Positions 9,029 through 18,746 of a DNA stretch of 64,000 nucleotides are shown here, in pieces. The stretch spans positions 1 through 64,000 of the forward strand of contig NZ_WHNZ01000026.1 in assembly GCF_013141725.1 (NCBI RefSeq). Reading direction: 5' to 3'. This DNA is from Paenibacillus planticolens (GTDB lineage Bacteria > Bacillota > Bacilli > Paenibacillales > NBRC-103111). The notes under the pieces were generated by a model, which did no database searches, was not told the origin of the DNA, and was given only the letters and a program-made list of their open reading frames with translations. Each line of letters begins with the position of its first letter. The stretch's first letter is position 1. The translations under genes were made by a program, and so were the position numbers.

Positions 9029-12000
9029 GTCGTTCTGTGATCATTTTTGCCGATGCTGCTTTTCCGGGCGCTTCTTCGTTTGAAGTTCCGACCGAAGAGT
9101 TGGCGGCGCAGGGCGCGCTTGTTGTCGGAGCAGACGGGCTCGGCGAAGCGCTTCGCCAAGCAGATGGGGGATGCTTCGTCAATCTGCATGCCCCTTATTT
9201 CCCCAAGTCCGCCTGGCCGGACATTCTCGCGTTCTTAAAGCGCGGCGGAGGTCTTCTCAGCGTCGGCGGAGCAGCCTTCAAGCGGCCGGTTCGCCGGCAG
9301 GGAGGCTCTTGGCATGTGGAAGAGGAGCAAACGGCTTATCATCAACAGTTGTTCATTCATGAAATGCTTCGTGTCGATTCGGCTCCGATTAGCAGCTATA
9401 GGGCTTTAGAAGCCGTGCCGCTGCTGAAAGGGCAGGAATCGCTGTTTGCGGTTGCGGGTACGTGGAACATGGTGCCGCATACGACGCGGAACAGCGATTT
9501 GCCTCATCAAATGGGAGCTGCGGGTACGATGAGCACGCAGATTTATCCCCTTTTGAAAGGCATTAGCAAGGAAGGCCGCGAGGTCGCTGCGCCTGTCGTT
9601 CTATGGGAAAACTCGCGCGGCGAGTTTGTCGGCTCGCGCTGGATATTCGTCAATGTCCCGCTCAGCGCTTCGTTCTGGAAGGGTGGCGGAGCCAAAGCTC
9701 TGCTGGCCTGGGCGGCATATAGCGCCAAAGGCGTAACCGAGCTGTGGATCAAGCCGAATTATGCGAGCTATGAGCAAGGGGAGCGTGCGGTGCTGACGCT
9801 TCAAACCCAACACATGGGAAGGCATGGCGCTTCGGCCAAAGCATGGACATTCGACATTCAGGTAGAACGTGAAGATGGCACACAAGCCGGTTGGAGCTAT
9901 CAAGTGACGGCTGCAGTGAACAAGGAATTTAATCTTATGCGTATTCCTGTGCTTGTAGATATTGAGCCTGGCTTGTACCGGGTGACATGCAAAGCGGAGG
10001 CAGAGGATGGCGAGATGCGAGTGCTGCGCCAGGGGTTCTGGGGCTATGATGCCAATCTCCTCCAAGAGGGAACGCCGATCGTCTGCGACAGAGATTATTT
10101 CATCAAAGACGGACGTCCGCTGCCGGTGGTCGGCATGACGTACATGACCTCCGATGTTGCTCGCAAATTCCTATTCCTGCCGAACGCCGATGTGTGGGAC
10201 CGGGATATGGCCCAGATGGCCAAAGCGGGCATTAACTGGATTCGCACAGGCATATGGACAGCATACCGCAATATCATGCAGGTGGACGGTCATGCTTCCG
10301 AAGAAGTGCTGCGAGCGATCGACGCCTTCTTCTTGACGGCGAAGAAACACAACTTGCAGGTGACGTTCACCTTCTTCTCCTTCACACCGGAGACTTGGGA
10401 AGGCGTCAACCCGTACTTGGACCCGCAAAGCGTGGAAGCTCAGAAGCGGTTTATCCGCTCTATCGTGTCACGTCACACAGCTTCGACGCATGTAGATTGG
10501 GACCTGATTAATGAGCCCTCGATGTTTGATCCAGCGCAAATTTTCTCAGACGGACCCCGTTCGAGCCGCGACGCATTCGAGCAGGCAGCATTCATAGATT
10601 GGCTTAAAGCTAGGCACGGCAGCATTGAGCTGCTTCAAGAGCGTTGGAATATGTCGCCGGAACAGCTCCCGACATTCGAGGCGGCAGCGATTCCAGAGGC
10701 CGCGGATATTAACTTCGACGTGCAGGATATGCACCGGGCGAAGAAAGGGACGCGCTGGCTGGACTACTGCCTGTTCTCGATGGATATGCATAATCGCTGG
10801 GCGAAGGAGCTTTACGATACGATTAAAGAAATCTGTCCGAACCATCTCGTCGTGGTCGGTCAGGATGAAGCGCTGGGCGCGCAGCGGCCTTCTCCGTTGT
10901 TTTATGAGGAAGCTGTGGATTATACAACCGTGCATTCGTGGTGGCTGAACGACCAGCTTGTGTGGGATGGTATTTTTGCAAAAACGCACAATAAACCTAA
11001 TGTCATCCAAGAAACAGGGATCATGTACGTGGAGACGCCGGATGGCCGCGCCAAACGTTCGGAGAACGAGCTGCGCAGCATGTTGGAGCGCAAATACGCC
11101 TATGCCTTTGCAACAGGAGGCGCCGGAGCCATTCATTGGATATGGAATACCAATTTCTATATGGATAATGCCAACGAGTCGCATATCGGAGCGCTGCGCG
11201 CTGACGGTACAGAGAAACCGGAGGCTGATGTTTCTTACGATTTCGGGCGGTTCATGGCGGAGATTCGGGATTTGTTCGAGGAGCGGGCGCTGGAAGACAT
11301 CGTGGCGATCTTCCCGTATTCGAATGACTTTTCCAACCGGAAAATGGCGTTCGATGCCACAACGCAGATGACACGCGTGCTCGCCTATCAGCTGAACATG
11401 CCGCTGCGCGCGGCTTCGGAATATCATTTGGACATGTTGACGGAGCAACCTGCGAAACTGATTGTGCTGCCGAGCGCGCATAATATCGATGAACAAGCTT
11501 GGAACAAGATGATCGATATCGTCAAGAGTTCGGGGGCGACGCTCCTTGCAACGGGGCCGATCAGCCTCGATGCCTATTGGAAGCCAGCGACTCGCCTCGT
11601 CGATGAGCTTGGCGAAGGGGAGCTTTACAATGTGCGCCGGGAAGAAATGCTTCGACTGCAAGGCGCAGAACTGCCGGTATCCTTCGGGCGGCGCCGCATC
11701 GCCGAAGCTGTGAAAGAAGTGCGTGCTGCAAGTTCCGGCCGCATGGGGGATGAGGTTGTTGACATCCCGCTGGGCAAAGGCCGACTCATCTGGAGTCCGC
11801 TGCCGGTTGAATTGAACGAACGGACGGACACGCTGGCTGCCCTATATCGATACGCCATCGAAGCCGCAGGCTGCGAAAGCGGCTTGCAATGGAAGCAAGG
11901 CGGCGATATCGCAGGTGTATATGGAAGAAAGCTTCGTTACAAGAACGGCTTCTTGTACGTATTCGTATCCGAATTTGCATGGGATGCCCAAATCGAAGTT

Positions 12001-12132
12001 CGAGATACGGATAACGGAGCGGTCTATGCATTTACTTTGGAGAAAGAGCGTTCGGTGCTCTTTGCAGCGGATTCCGCAGGTAACATTCTTTCTGTATACC
12101 GGCCGGATGAAGTCCATATTGAAAGGAGTTAG
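9025..12132 (+). CDS. Large clan GH-A glycoside hydrolase (GH5/GH42-like)
   Basis: This is a 1035-residue cytoplasmic hydrolase with no signal peptide. Residues about 345-720 look like a (beta/alpha)8 clan GH-A barrel. The acid/base glutamate is probably Glu497 in WDLINEP, and the nucleophile Glu663 in VIQETGIMY. The ~330 residues before the barrel resemble a glutamine-amidotransferase-like and beta-sandwich extension. The C-terminal part (IVLPSAHNIDEQAW) recalls the GH42 trimerisation domain. The start overlaps the GH125 stop by 4 bp. Given its neighbours, a beta-mannosidase that cleaves the core Man-beta-1,4-GlcNAc is attractive, but beta-galactosidase activity is equally compatible with the fold. 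Confidence 0.78.
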   Translation: MSRSVIIFADAAFPGASSFEVPTEELAAQGALVVGADGLGEALRQADGGCFVNLHAPYFPKSAWPDILAFLKRGGGLLSVGGAAFKRPVRRQGGSWHVEEEQTAYHQQLFIHEMLRVDSAPISSYRALEAVPLLKGQESLFAVAGTWNMVPHTTRNSDLPHQMGAAGTMSTQIYPLLKGISKEGREVAAPVVLWENSRGEFVGSRWIFVNVPLSASFWKGGGAKALLAWAAYSAKGVTELWIKPNYASYEQGERAVLTLQTQHMGRHGASAKAWTFDIQVEREDGTQAGWSYQVTAAVNKEFNLMRIPVLVDIEPGLYRVTCKAEAEDGEMRVLRQGFWGYDANLLQEGTPIVCDRDYFIKDGRPLPVVGMTYMTSDVARKFLFLPNADVWDRDMAQMAKAGINWIRTGIWTAYRNIMQVDGHASEEVLRAIDAFFLTAKKHNLQVTFTFFSFTPETWEGVNPYLDPQSVEAQKRFIRSIVSRHTASTHVDWDLINEPSMFDPAQIFSDGPRSSRDAFEQAAFIDWLKARHGSIELLQERWNMSPEQLPTFEAAAIPEAADINFDVQDMHRAKKGTRWLDYCLFSMDMHNRWAKELYDTIKEICPNHLVVVGQDEALGAQRPSPLFYEEAVDYTTVHSWWLNDQLVWDGIFAKTHNKPNVIQETGIMYVETPDGRAKRSENELRSMLERKYAYAFATGGAGAIHWIWNTNFYMDNANESHIGALRADGTEKPEADVSYDFGRFMAEIRDLFEERALEDIVAIFPYSNDFSNRKMAFDATTQMTRVLAYQLNMPLRAASEYHLDMLTEQPAKLIVLPSAHNIDEQAWNKMIDIVKSSGATLLATGPISLDAYWKPATRLVDELGEGELYNVRREEMLRLQGAELPVSFGRRRIAEAVKEVRAASSGRMGDEVVDIPLGKGRLIWSPLPVELNERTDTLAALYRYAIEAAGCESGLQWKQGGDIAGVYGRKLRYKNGFLYVFVSEFAWDAQIEVRDTDNGAVYAFTLEKERSVLFAADSAGNILSVYRPDEVHIERS

Positions 12133-12135
12133 GCT

Positions 12136-14862
12136 ATGAGTACAAAAAGAACAGCCCATATCATTTCCCACACCCATTGGGATCGGGAATGGTATTTGCC
12201 CTATGAGAAGCATCATGTCCGCCTGGTTAAGTTAGTGGATACTTTGCTGGAGAAGCTGGATAACGATCCGAATTACCGCAGTTTTTATTTGGACGGTCAA
12301 ACGATTATTTTGGAAGATTACTTACAGGTCAGACCCGATCAAAAAGGGAAGCTGGAAAAATATATCCAAGATGGCCGGATTATTATCGGTCCTTGGTATA
12401 TTTTGCAGGACGCGTTCCTCACAAGCGGTGAAGCAAATGTACGTAACATGCAAATCGGGCATCAGGATGCAAGGAAATATGGCGCCGTCGCGAAGGTCGG
12501 CTATTTTCCTGATACGTTCGGCCTCGTAGGCCAAACACCGCAGTTGATGCGGCAATCCGGCATTACGAATGCGGTATTCGGCCGCGGCGTGAAGCCGACA
12601 GGCTTTAACAATACGGTCTCGGACGGCGATTATGAATCCTCGTTCTCCGAGCTGATGTGGGAAGGGCCGGACGGTTCCAAAGTACTCGGCATTCTTTTTG
12701 CCAATTGGTACTCGAACGGCAATGAAATTCCTGTGGATCGGGACGAAGCGAAGGCATACTGGGAGCGGAAGCTGACGGATGCGGAAAAATACGCCTCGAC
12801 AGGCGAGCTGCTCTTCATGAATGGCTGCGATCATCAACCGGTGCAGCTTGATTTGCCGGAAGCGATTCAAACGGCGCGGGAATTGTACCCGGATACGGTT
12901 TTCATTCATTCGAATTTCATCGATTATTTGCAGTCCGTAGAGCGTTCCATGAAGCATGAGCTTTCGACGGTAAAAGGCGAGCTTCGCAGCCAGCGCACAG
13001 ACGGCTGGTCGACGTTGGTGAACACCGCTTCCGCACGCGTCTATTTGAAGCAGATGAATCAGGTGGGGCAAGCGATATTGGAAAAAGTCGCCGAACCACT
13101 GGCTGCCATCGCGCACGCCCTTGAAGCGGGGGAAAAGTACCCGCATCATCTGTTCACGTACGCGTGGAAAACACTGATGCAGAACCATCCGCATGACAGC
13201 ATTTGCGGCTGCAGCGTGGATGAAGTGCACCGGGAGATGGTCACTCGCTTCGAGAAAAGCCGTCACGTGGCGGAAGCCATTACGGCTGACAGTTCACGTG
13301 CGATTGCTGAAGCGATTGACACGTCAAGCTTTGAAGGAACAGGCAAAGACGCGCTGCCTGTGGTTGTTTTTAATACGTCCGGCTGGGAGCGCACAGGCGT
13401 CGTCCATATCGAAATAGATGCGCTGCGCCTATATTTCCGTGACGGATACACGCTGGAAGAAGCAAGCCGCCTTGCGAAAGAAGCGGATGTTTCGGGGCGT
13501 GTGCTGGTGGATGAGCAGGGCCATGCGATTCCGTGCACGGTGGAAGATCTCGGCTTGCAATTCGGCTACGATTTGCCCGATGATAAATTCCGTCAGCCGT
13601 ATATGTGCCGCAAAGTGAAGCTGACTTTCGAGGCGGAGAAGGTTCCTGCTTTGGGGCTGAAAACCTTCGCTTGGGTGAAAAGAGAGTCGGCGGTCGCTCC
13701 GTCCTCACTCCTCACCGGGGACCGTGTGTTGGAAAATGCCGCGTTGAAAGTCACAATAGCGGAGGACGGCTCCTTCACGCTCACGGATAAGAAGAGCGGC
13801 CGTACGTACCGCGATTTGGGCATTTACGAGAATACCGGAGATATCGGCAATGAGTACATGTACAAACAACCGGATGGCGAAACGCCGTTAACGACCCGCG
13901 GTGCTCCCGCGCAAATTCGTGTGCTGCAAGATACGCCCTATCAGGCTTCGTTTGAAATCGTTCACGAATGGGAAATTCCTGCGTCGGCCGATGAAAAGCT
14001 GGAGGAAGAACAGCGCGATCTGGTCTACTTCCCGCATCGCAAAGCGCAGCGTTCCACGCGCATGGTGCCAATGACCATCCGTACGGTTGTCACCTTGAGC
14101 CGCAGCGGCAAAGGGGTCGAGATTGAGTCGTCTTTCAACAATCAGGCGAAAGACCATCGTCTCCGGATGCTGTTCCCGACGGATTTGAATACGAGCGTTC
14201 ATCAGGTGGATTCCATGTTTGAAATCCCGCAGCGGGATAACGTCCCGGCAGCGGAATGGGAGAATCCAAGCAACACGCAGCACCAACAAGCATTTGTTGA
14301 TGTGAGTGAAGCGGGGGCAGGTCTTGTTGTGGCCAATCTCGGTTTGAACGAATACGAAATTGTGCAGGACGGACGCAATACGATTGCAGTGACCTTGCTT
14401 CGTGCGGTTGGCGAGCTTGGCGACTGGGGCTTGTTCCCTACGCCGGAAGCGCAGTGCTTAGGAACGCACACGGTTCGGATGGCTATCATTCCGTACAGCG
14501 ATCACGACATGCAGGCTAGCGCTTATGCGGAGGCTTATCAATTCCAAATCCCGTGGACGTTATGTCAAACGGGTGTTCATCCCGGAAGAATCGCACCAAC
14601 GTACGCGCCATTCCAGTGGGAAGGCGGAGACATGGCTTTCTCTTCGTTGAAGTTAAATGAAGGAACAGGCGATCTGCTCCTGCGTTGGTACAACATGAGA
14701 TCGCAATCAGCCGAACTGCAGCTCAGTTCCAACATTCCGTATTACTATTTCTATAAGAGCACGATCATGGAAGAGCACGGCGAGCGCGTTGATACGGACG
14801 CTGCAGGCCGGTTGTCTCTGCCGGTAGGGGCTTGTGAAATCGTGACGATCGGGATGAAGTAA
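12136..14862 (+). CDS. GH38 alpha-mannosidase
   Basis: This 908-residue enzyme is of glycoside hydrolase family 38, retaining and zinc-dependent, close in layout to bacterial MngB-type enzymes. The metal site begins with HTHWDREW (His14, Asp16). The nucleophile and metal ligand is Asp126 in GYFPDTFG, and the late histidine motif is NHPHDSICGCS (His353). A central three-helix bundle and large C-terminal beta-sandwich domains follow. There is no signal peptide. AAAGGAG precedes the ATG, three bases after the previous stop. It closes the mannoside operon and is followed by a strong terminator. Confidence 0.93.
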   Translation: MSTKRTAHIISHTHWDREWYLPYEKHHVRLVKLVDTLLEKLDNDPNYRSFYLDGQTIILEDYLQVRPDQKGKLEKYIQDGRIIIGPWYILQDAFLTSGEANVRNMQIGHQDARKYGAVAKVGYFPDTFGLVGQTPQLMRQSGITNAVFGRGVKPTGFNNTVSDGDYESSFSELMWEGPDGSKVLGILFANWYSNGNEIPVDRDEAKAYWERKLTDAEKYASTGELLFMNGCDHQPVQLDLPEAIQTARELYPDTVFIHSNFIDYLQSVERSMKHELSTVKGELRSQRTDGWSTLVNTASARVYLKQMNQVGQAILEKVAEPLAAIAHALEAGEKYPHHLFTYAWKTLMQNHPHDSICGCSVDEVHREMVTRFEKSRHVAEAITADSSRAIAEAIDTSSFEGTGKDALPVVVFNTSGWERTGVVHIEIDALRLYFRDGYTLEEASRLAKEADVSGRVLVDEQGHAIPCTVEDLGLQFGYDLPDDKFRQPYMCRKVKLTFEAEKVPALGLKTFAWVKRESAVAPSSLLTGDRVLENAALKVTIAEDGSFTLTDKKSGRTYRDLGIYENTGDIGNEYMYKQPDGETPLTTRGAPAQIRVLQDTPYQASFEIVHEWEIPASADEKLEEEQRDLVYFPHRKAQRSTRMVPMTIRTVVTLSRSGKGVEIESSFNNQAKDHRLRMLFPTDLNTSVHQVDSMFEIPQRDNVPAAEWENPSNTQHQQAFVDVSEAGAGLVVANLGLNEYEIVQDGRNTIAVTLLRAVGELGDWGLFPTPEAQCLGTHTVRMAIIPYSDHDMQASAYAEAYQFQIPWTLCQTGVHPGRIAPTYAPFQWEGGDMAFSSLKLNEGTGDLLLRWYNMRSQSAELQLSSNIPYYYFYKSTIMEEHGERVDTDAAGRLSLPVGACEIVTIGMK

Positions 14863-14870
14863 TGTTAGAA

Positions 14871-14925
14871 AAAGGCTGTCCCCAAAGTGGAATATTCTGC
14901 TTTGGGGACAGCCTTTCGTATTTAT
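14871..14925 (+). terminator. Terminator of the mannoside operon
   Basis: A perfect 17-bp stem (14871-14887 with 14900-14916; AAAGGCTGTCCCCAAAG and its complement) has the loop TGGAATATTCTG. The tail is T-rich but interrupted. The loop is shared with hairpins near 52.0 and 52.65 kb. Confidence 0.8.
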
Positions 14926-14976
14926 TTTTCGAAGGGGGGACTAAGACCCTGTAGTTCCGCCAGAAGCACCAAAAAC

Positions 14977-15016
14977 AAAGAAGCTAAGCAGGTACGAGCC
15001 GCTTAGCTTCTTTTTA
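14977..15016. terminator. Bidirectional terminator between convergent operons
   Basis: AAAGAAGCTAAGC (14977-14989) pairs with GCTTAGCTTCTTT (15001-15013) around GGTACGAGCC-type loop bases, with T-rich flank on the plus side and A-rich flank (T-rich on the minus strand) on the other. It separates the GH38 gene from the convergent CitB-type regulator. Confidence 0.8.
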
Positions 15017-15061
15017 TGTCGAGTCCAACCTTATAGGATCGGATCACAAGTCTTTTCCCAG

Positions 15062-15781
15062 TCACGTCTCCTTCTTCCGGTACACCCGCTCAGGCCGTCC
15101 GACGACGCCGTAGGACAGATCGGCGAATACTTCGCCGGAGCTGACCAAATGCTCCAAATAGCGCCGTCCCGTCGAACGGCTGACGCCAATTTCTTTGGCG
15201 ATTTGATCTGCGGTCATCCCGCCCGCGGCAGTGGAAATCGCCTGAACGATTTTCACAAGTGTCAACTTGTCGATGCCTTTGGGGAGGAAGGAGATCTCCG
15301 TGCGGAAATCCTTTTTGGCGGAGCCGGACATCAAGCGGTCCACATCGCTTTGATCGATCGTGGCGCTCGTATTCAAACGATTCAACTCGCGGTGGAACTC
15401 CAGGTAGCGCAGTAGAGTTTCCTTGAGCCGGTTAAAAACAAGCGGCTTCATAATATAGTCGAAAGCTCCGCTGCGGATGGCTTCCCGGATAGCCTCGACC
15501 TCTTTGGCCGCCGTAATCATAATTACGTCGATGTCCCGGTAATGTTGGCTGATATAAGAAAGCAAGTCCAGACCGTTTGCGCCGGGAAAATACACGTCCA
15601 GCAGCACTAGATTCGGCCGCAAAATCTCTAGCTGTTCTTTGGCCTGTATATCGTCTGTAGCGATTCCGACAACGTGAAAAGGGTCTACTTTTTCTATAAA
15701 TCTTCGGTTGATTTCGGCGATTTTCACATCGTCTTCGATGATTAAAACTTCAATTTTCGGCTGTCGGAGTTCCGGATTCAA
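15062..15781 (-). CDS. CitB/DcuR-type response regulator
   Basis: This 239-residue regulator has a receiver domain with acidic pair Asp17-Asp18, phospho-acceptor Asp62 in LVLLDVYFPGANGL, and Lys in YIMKPL. It ends in a winged-helix region (TADQIAKEIGVSRSTGRRYL), as in the CitT/DpiA/DctR family that controls di- and tricarboxylate uptake. The TTG start is supported by AAAGGAG eight bases upstream. It also shares the 4-bp TTGA overlap with the kinase stop. It would activate the tctCBA genes transcribed the other way from the far side of the kinase. Confidence 0.9.
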   Translation of the reverse strand: MNPELRQPKIEVLIIEDDVKIAEINRRFIEKVDPFHVVGIATDDIQAKEQLEILRPNLVLLDVYFPGANGLDLLSYISQHYRDIDVIMITAAKEVEAIREAIRSGAFDYIMKPLVFNRLKETLLRYLEFHRELNRLNTSATIDQSDVDRLMSGSAKKDFRTEISFLPKGIDKLTLVKIVQAISTAAGGMTADQIAKEIGVSRSTGRRYLEHLVSSGEVFADLSYGVVGRPERVYRKKET

Positions 15782-17385
15782 GATAAGGACTCCTTTCTGC
15801 GGGAATTGGATTTAGGGACGGCAACGGTGAAGATTGTGCCGCCTGCGGGATTTTTATGAAATGTGATATACCCGTTGAGTTTGCCTACGGCATGCTTGAC
15901 TAAGGCTAGGCCGATCCCCCGATGCTCGCCTGCCTTGGTTGAGAAACCTTTCTCAAACACCGCGCTGCCCACTTCATCCGGTATGCCGATACCGCAGTCC
16001 TCGCATTCGATAATTAAATCTTCCCCCAGATCGGTCAAAAATAACTTAACAGATGGTTCTGTCTTTCCCTCGGCTGCCAAAACAGCTTCCATCGCATTGT
16101 CAATCAAGTTGCCGATAATGGTAACGAGCACATTCCGATCGATCTCTTCAGGGATATCCGCAAAGGAGCTTTCCCGGTCAATTTCAAAAGTTAGTTTCAG
16201 TTCTTGCGCATGATTGAATTTGCCAATCAGCAGTCCTCCGATCATGGGATCGGGAATTTCGTGCATGATGAACTGCACCCAATTCTGATGGACATCCGAT
16301 TCCTTGGAGATGAGATCGACGGCTTCCTGATACGACTCCAGCTGGATGAGCCCGGATATGACATACAGTTTATTTGAAAATTCATGCGTCTGGGCGCGCA
16401 GCGCTTCCGCGAACTGTTTCACCTGCGACAATTCCTCGGCGAGACGGTACAATTCGGATTTGCTCCGGAAGCTCGAAACGGCGCCGGTGACAACGTGTTT
16501 GCGGTTTACGATCGGCACCCGGCTGACGATGACCTCATGATCGCCGATGAGCATTTCATGGTCGAACTCGGCTTGTCCTGTACGGACGACCTCATAAAGG
16601 CGAGTGTTAGGGATTACATCTTCGATTTGTCTGCCTGTAATTTTAGCGGTGACCGGCAGATGCAGCAGCTGCAAGGCATAACGGTTCGCCATCGTAATGA
16701 TGCCATCCCGGTTTATGGCGATAATACCTTCGCGAATGGATTGCAGAATCGCCTGTTTCTCGGTATAAAGTTCGCCGATTTCCTTGGGTTCCAGCCCATG
16801 GATGGAGCTTCGGACGTTGCGCGCAATAAGGATGGAGCCGATCAAGCCCATGACAAGCACAACGAAGGAAACCTGTTCGATTCGCGACCTGTAAGCGTCC
16901 GTTATCGTATCGATGTCCTCCGTAAGAAAGCCAACGGATACAATGCCGATTACATTGCCGCGATCATCGAAGACGGGTGTTTTGCCGCGAAGCGAAGGTC
17001 CGAGGGAGCCAATGGCTTTGGATATAATCGACTTTCCTTCCAGAACAGGCCCATTGTCGCCGCCAACCATTTCTTTGCCGATACGCTCAGGAAGCGGGTG
17101 CGAGTAGCGAATGCCTTCCCGGTTGCCGACCACGATGTACTCGGCATCGATTTTTTCACGAATGCTTTCCGCGAGAGGCTGGATGATGGCCGGCGGGTCG
17201 GCCGTTTGAAAAGCATGACGAATGTCGGGCATATCGGCAACGGTTTCTGCGACTTTTAAGGCGCGTGTCCCGATCTGATCCTCAAGCACCGCGGTCATAA
17301 TGTAATAAAATATACTGCCTAAACAGATGATTACCAAGAAAAGAAGCGAACAAATGATTAAGATTAGCTTCGTTTGCAGCCTCAT
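15778..17385 (-). CDS. CitA/DcuS-type sensor histidine kinase
   Basis: This 535-residue membrane sensor for carboxylates starts with a transmembrane helix at about residues 7-30. An extracytoplasmic CitA-like PAS/sCache domain follows (IDAEYIVVGNREGIRYSHP), then a second helix at about 173-193 and a cytoplasmic PAS domain at about 210-300. The SpoOB-like phosphoacceptor region has RAQTHEFSNKLYVISG (His334), and the ATPase domain has GNLIDNAMEA and KGFSTKAGEHRGIGLALV. It is transcribed with its regulator. Divergence from tctC, with cre-like sites between, is the usual arrangement for citrate or tricarboxylate induction. Citrate itself as ligand is an inference from the family. Confidence 0.92.
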   Translation of the reverse strand: MRLQTKLILIICSLLFLVIICLGSIFYYIMTAVLEDQIGTRALKVAETVADMPDIRHAFQTADPPAIIQPLAESIREKIDAEYIVVGNREGIRYSHPLPERIGKEMVGGDNGPVLEGKSIISKAIGSLGPSLRGKTPVFDDRGNVIGIVSVGFLTEDIDTITDAYRSRIEQVSFVVLVMGLIGSILIARNVRSSIHGLEPKEIGELYTEKQAILQSIREGIIAINRDGIITMANRYALQLLHLPVTAKITGRQIEDVIPNTRLYEVVRTGQAEFDHEMLIGDHEVIVSRVPIVNRKHVVTGAVSSFRSKSELYRLAEELSQVKQFAEALRAQTHEFSNKLYVISGLIQLESYQEAVDLISKESDVHQNWVQFIMHEIPDPMIGGLLIGKFNHAQELKLTFEIDRESSFADIPEEIDRNVLVTIIGNLIDNAMEAVLAAEGKTEPSVKLFLTDLGEDLIIECEDCGIGIPDEVGSAVFEKGFSTKAGEHRGIGLALVKHAVGKLNGYITFHKNPAGGTIFTVAVPKSNSRRKESLS

Positions 17386-17452
17386 CTACTACACAAGCCC
17401 CCTGTTTTTGCTTGTATTGTATCATATAGCGCTCATATTTTGACGGTTATTG

Positions 17453-17466
17453 CGTGAGCGCTTCCA
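17453..17466 (+). promoter_or_regulatory. Possible cre-like site, citA-like/tctC gap
   Basis: CGTGAGCGCTTCCA keeps the central GCGCTT core and terminal CCA of a cre site, with three mismatches to TGWAANCGNTNWCA. It is the weaker of two such sites in this divergent gap. Confidence 0.35.
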
Positions 17467-17551
17467 TGAACAATATGAACAAAATGTCCAAAACGGCGTT
17501 AATACAACTAATTTTGTTTAACTTCCCAATGGATACAGGCAGGTGTTATTC

Positions 17552-17565
17552 TGAAAGCGCTTTAT
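17552..17565 (+). promoter_or_regulatory. cre-like catabolite repression site before tctC
   Basis: TGAAAGCGCTTTAT matches the cre consensus except for its last two bases and has the near-palindromic core GAAAGCGCTTT. It is 39 bases upstream of the tctC start, so CcpA binding here could block the tct operon. Confidence 0.55.
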
Positions 17566-17603
17566 AGAAAGCGTATACAAGACATGAATGTGGAGGGGTT
17601 CTT

Positions 17604-18680
17604 TTGATAAAACAAATTTTGACAGCTTCCTGGAAAGTAACGACGATCAGTATTCTTGCAGTTAGTTTGGTGGCTTGCGGCAATAACGCAGCTAAACCCG
17701 CGGCGACGTCATCAGTGCCGGCCGACAAAGCCAAAGAGACAGCAGCTCCTGCAGCGGCTAAATCCAACTATCCTGAGAAAGCACTTAGTATCATAGCTCC
17801 GTCCGGCGCTGGTGGCGGCTGGGATATGACTGCACGTACGATCGCCAAAGTATTGGCGGAAACGAAAGCAATCGACAAACCGGTTTCCGTTGAAAACAAG
17901 CCGGGCGGCGGCGGTGCGGTATTCCTGGCGGAATATGCGACCAAAGATGTGAAAGACAACTACAAGCTGTTCGTCAGTTCGCCTCCGATTTTGATTAACC
18001 ATTTGAAAAAAGAAGGAAACACGCCCTATGGCTACAATGACACGACGCCGCTGGCTCAGTTGACGAAAGACTACGGGGCTGTTGCAGTAGCGGCAAATTC
18101 AAAATACAAAGATTTGAAATCTTTGCTCGACGATATGAAGGCTAATCCTACGAAGCTTACGGTAGCTGGAGGTTCGGCGCCAGGATCGATGGATCATCTG
18201 GTCTCCATCCTCCCGGCATTCAAATACGGCATTGATCCGAAAAAGGTGAAATATGTGTCCTATGACGGAGGCGGTGAAGCCGTAACTGCACTGCTTGGCG
18301 GAAATGCAGACGTGCTTGGTACCGATGCGTCATCCTTGGATCAATATGTGAAAGCCGGAAAAATCCGCATACTGGCTGTTGCGGCACCATCCCGTCTAGG
18401 CGGCAGTTACAAGGACATTCCAACGATGAAAGAACAAGGCGTGGATGCAGAGTTTTTGATTTGGCGCGGATTTTTCGGACCAAAGGACATGAGTGCAGAT
18501 GCGAAAAGCTTCTGGGAGGCTGCCATCAAGAAAATGGTAGAGTCCGATGCATGGAAGAAAGAAATGCAAGCAAACAGCTGGGAAACGGATTATAAAAAAG
18601 CCGATGATTTCAAAGCTTATCTAGGCCAGCAAGAAGCTCAATTGAAAGACATGCTGACAGCGCTTGGCATGCAGAAATAA
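17604..18680 (+). CDS. tctC: TctC tricarboxylate-binding lipoprotein
   Basis: This is a 358-residue extracytoplasmic receptor of the tripartite tricarboxylate transporter (TTT, Bug family). The lipoprotein signal ends in LVAC with Cys25. The mature part shows the Bug-family ligand loop (IIAPSGAGGGWDMTARTIAK), NKPGGGGAV, and TVAGGSAPGSMDH. The TTG at 17604 is chosen because GGAGG (17592-17596) ends seven bases upstream. The gene is first in tctCBA and is divergent from its likely regulatory kinase. It probably binds citrate or a related carboxylate; the ligand cannot be read from the sequence. Confidence 0.92.
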   Translation: MIKQILTASWKVTTISILAVSLVACGNNAAKPAATSSVPADKAKETAAPAAAKSNYPEKALSIIAPSGAGGGWDMTARTIAKVLAETKAIDKPVSVENKPGGGGAVFLAEYATKDVKDNYKLFVSSPPILINHLKKEGNTPYGYNDTTPLAQLTKDYGAVAVAANSKYKDLKSLLDDMKANPTKLTVAGGSAPGSMDHLVSILPAFKYGIDPKKVKYVSYDGGGEAVTALLGGNADVLGTDASSLDQYVKAGKIRILAVAAPSRLGGSYKDIPTMKEQGVDAEFLIWRGFFGPKDMSADAKSFWEAAIKKMVESDAWKKEMQANSWETDYKKADDFKAYLGQQEAQLKDMLTALGMQK

Positions 18681-18746
18681 AAACCTAAAGAAACTAGGGA
18701 GAAGACAGCCTCTTCTCCCCTCGCCCTTAGGGTAGGAGGCAGAGAA

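Noticed and set aside
10546..11661. Long minus-strand open frame of 371 codons
   Set aside because: It lies wholly inside the clan GH-A hydrolase gene on the other strand and has the His/Arg-rich composition of an antisense shadow.
12322..13266. Minus-strand open frame of 314 codons
   Set aside because: It is an antisense shadow of the GH38 gene, whose catalytic motifs are in the plus-strand frame.
16384..17259. Plus-strand open frame of 291 codons
   Set aside because: It is antisense to the CitA-like kinase, which has intact motifs and an overlapping partner gene.
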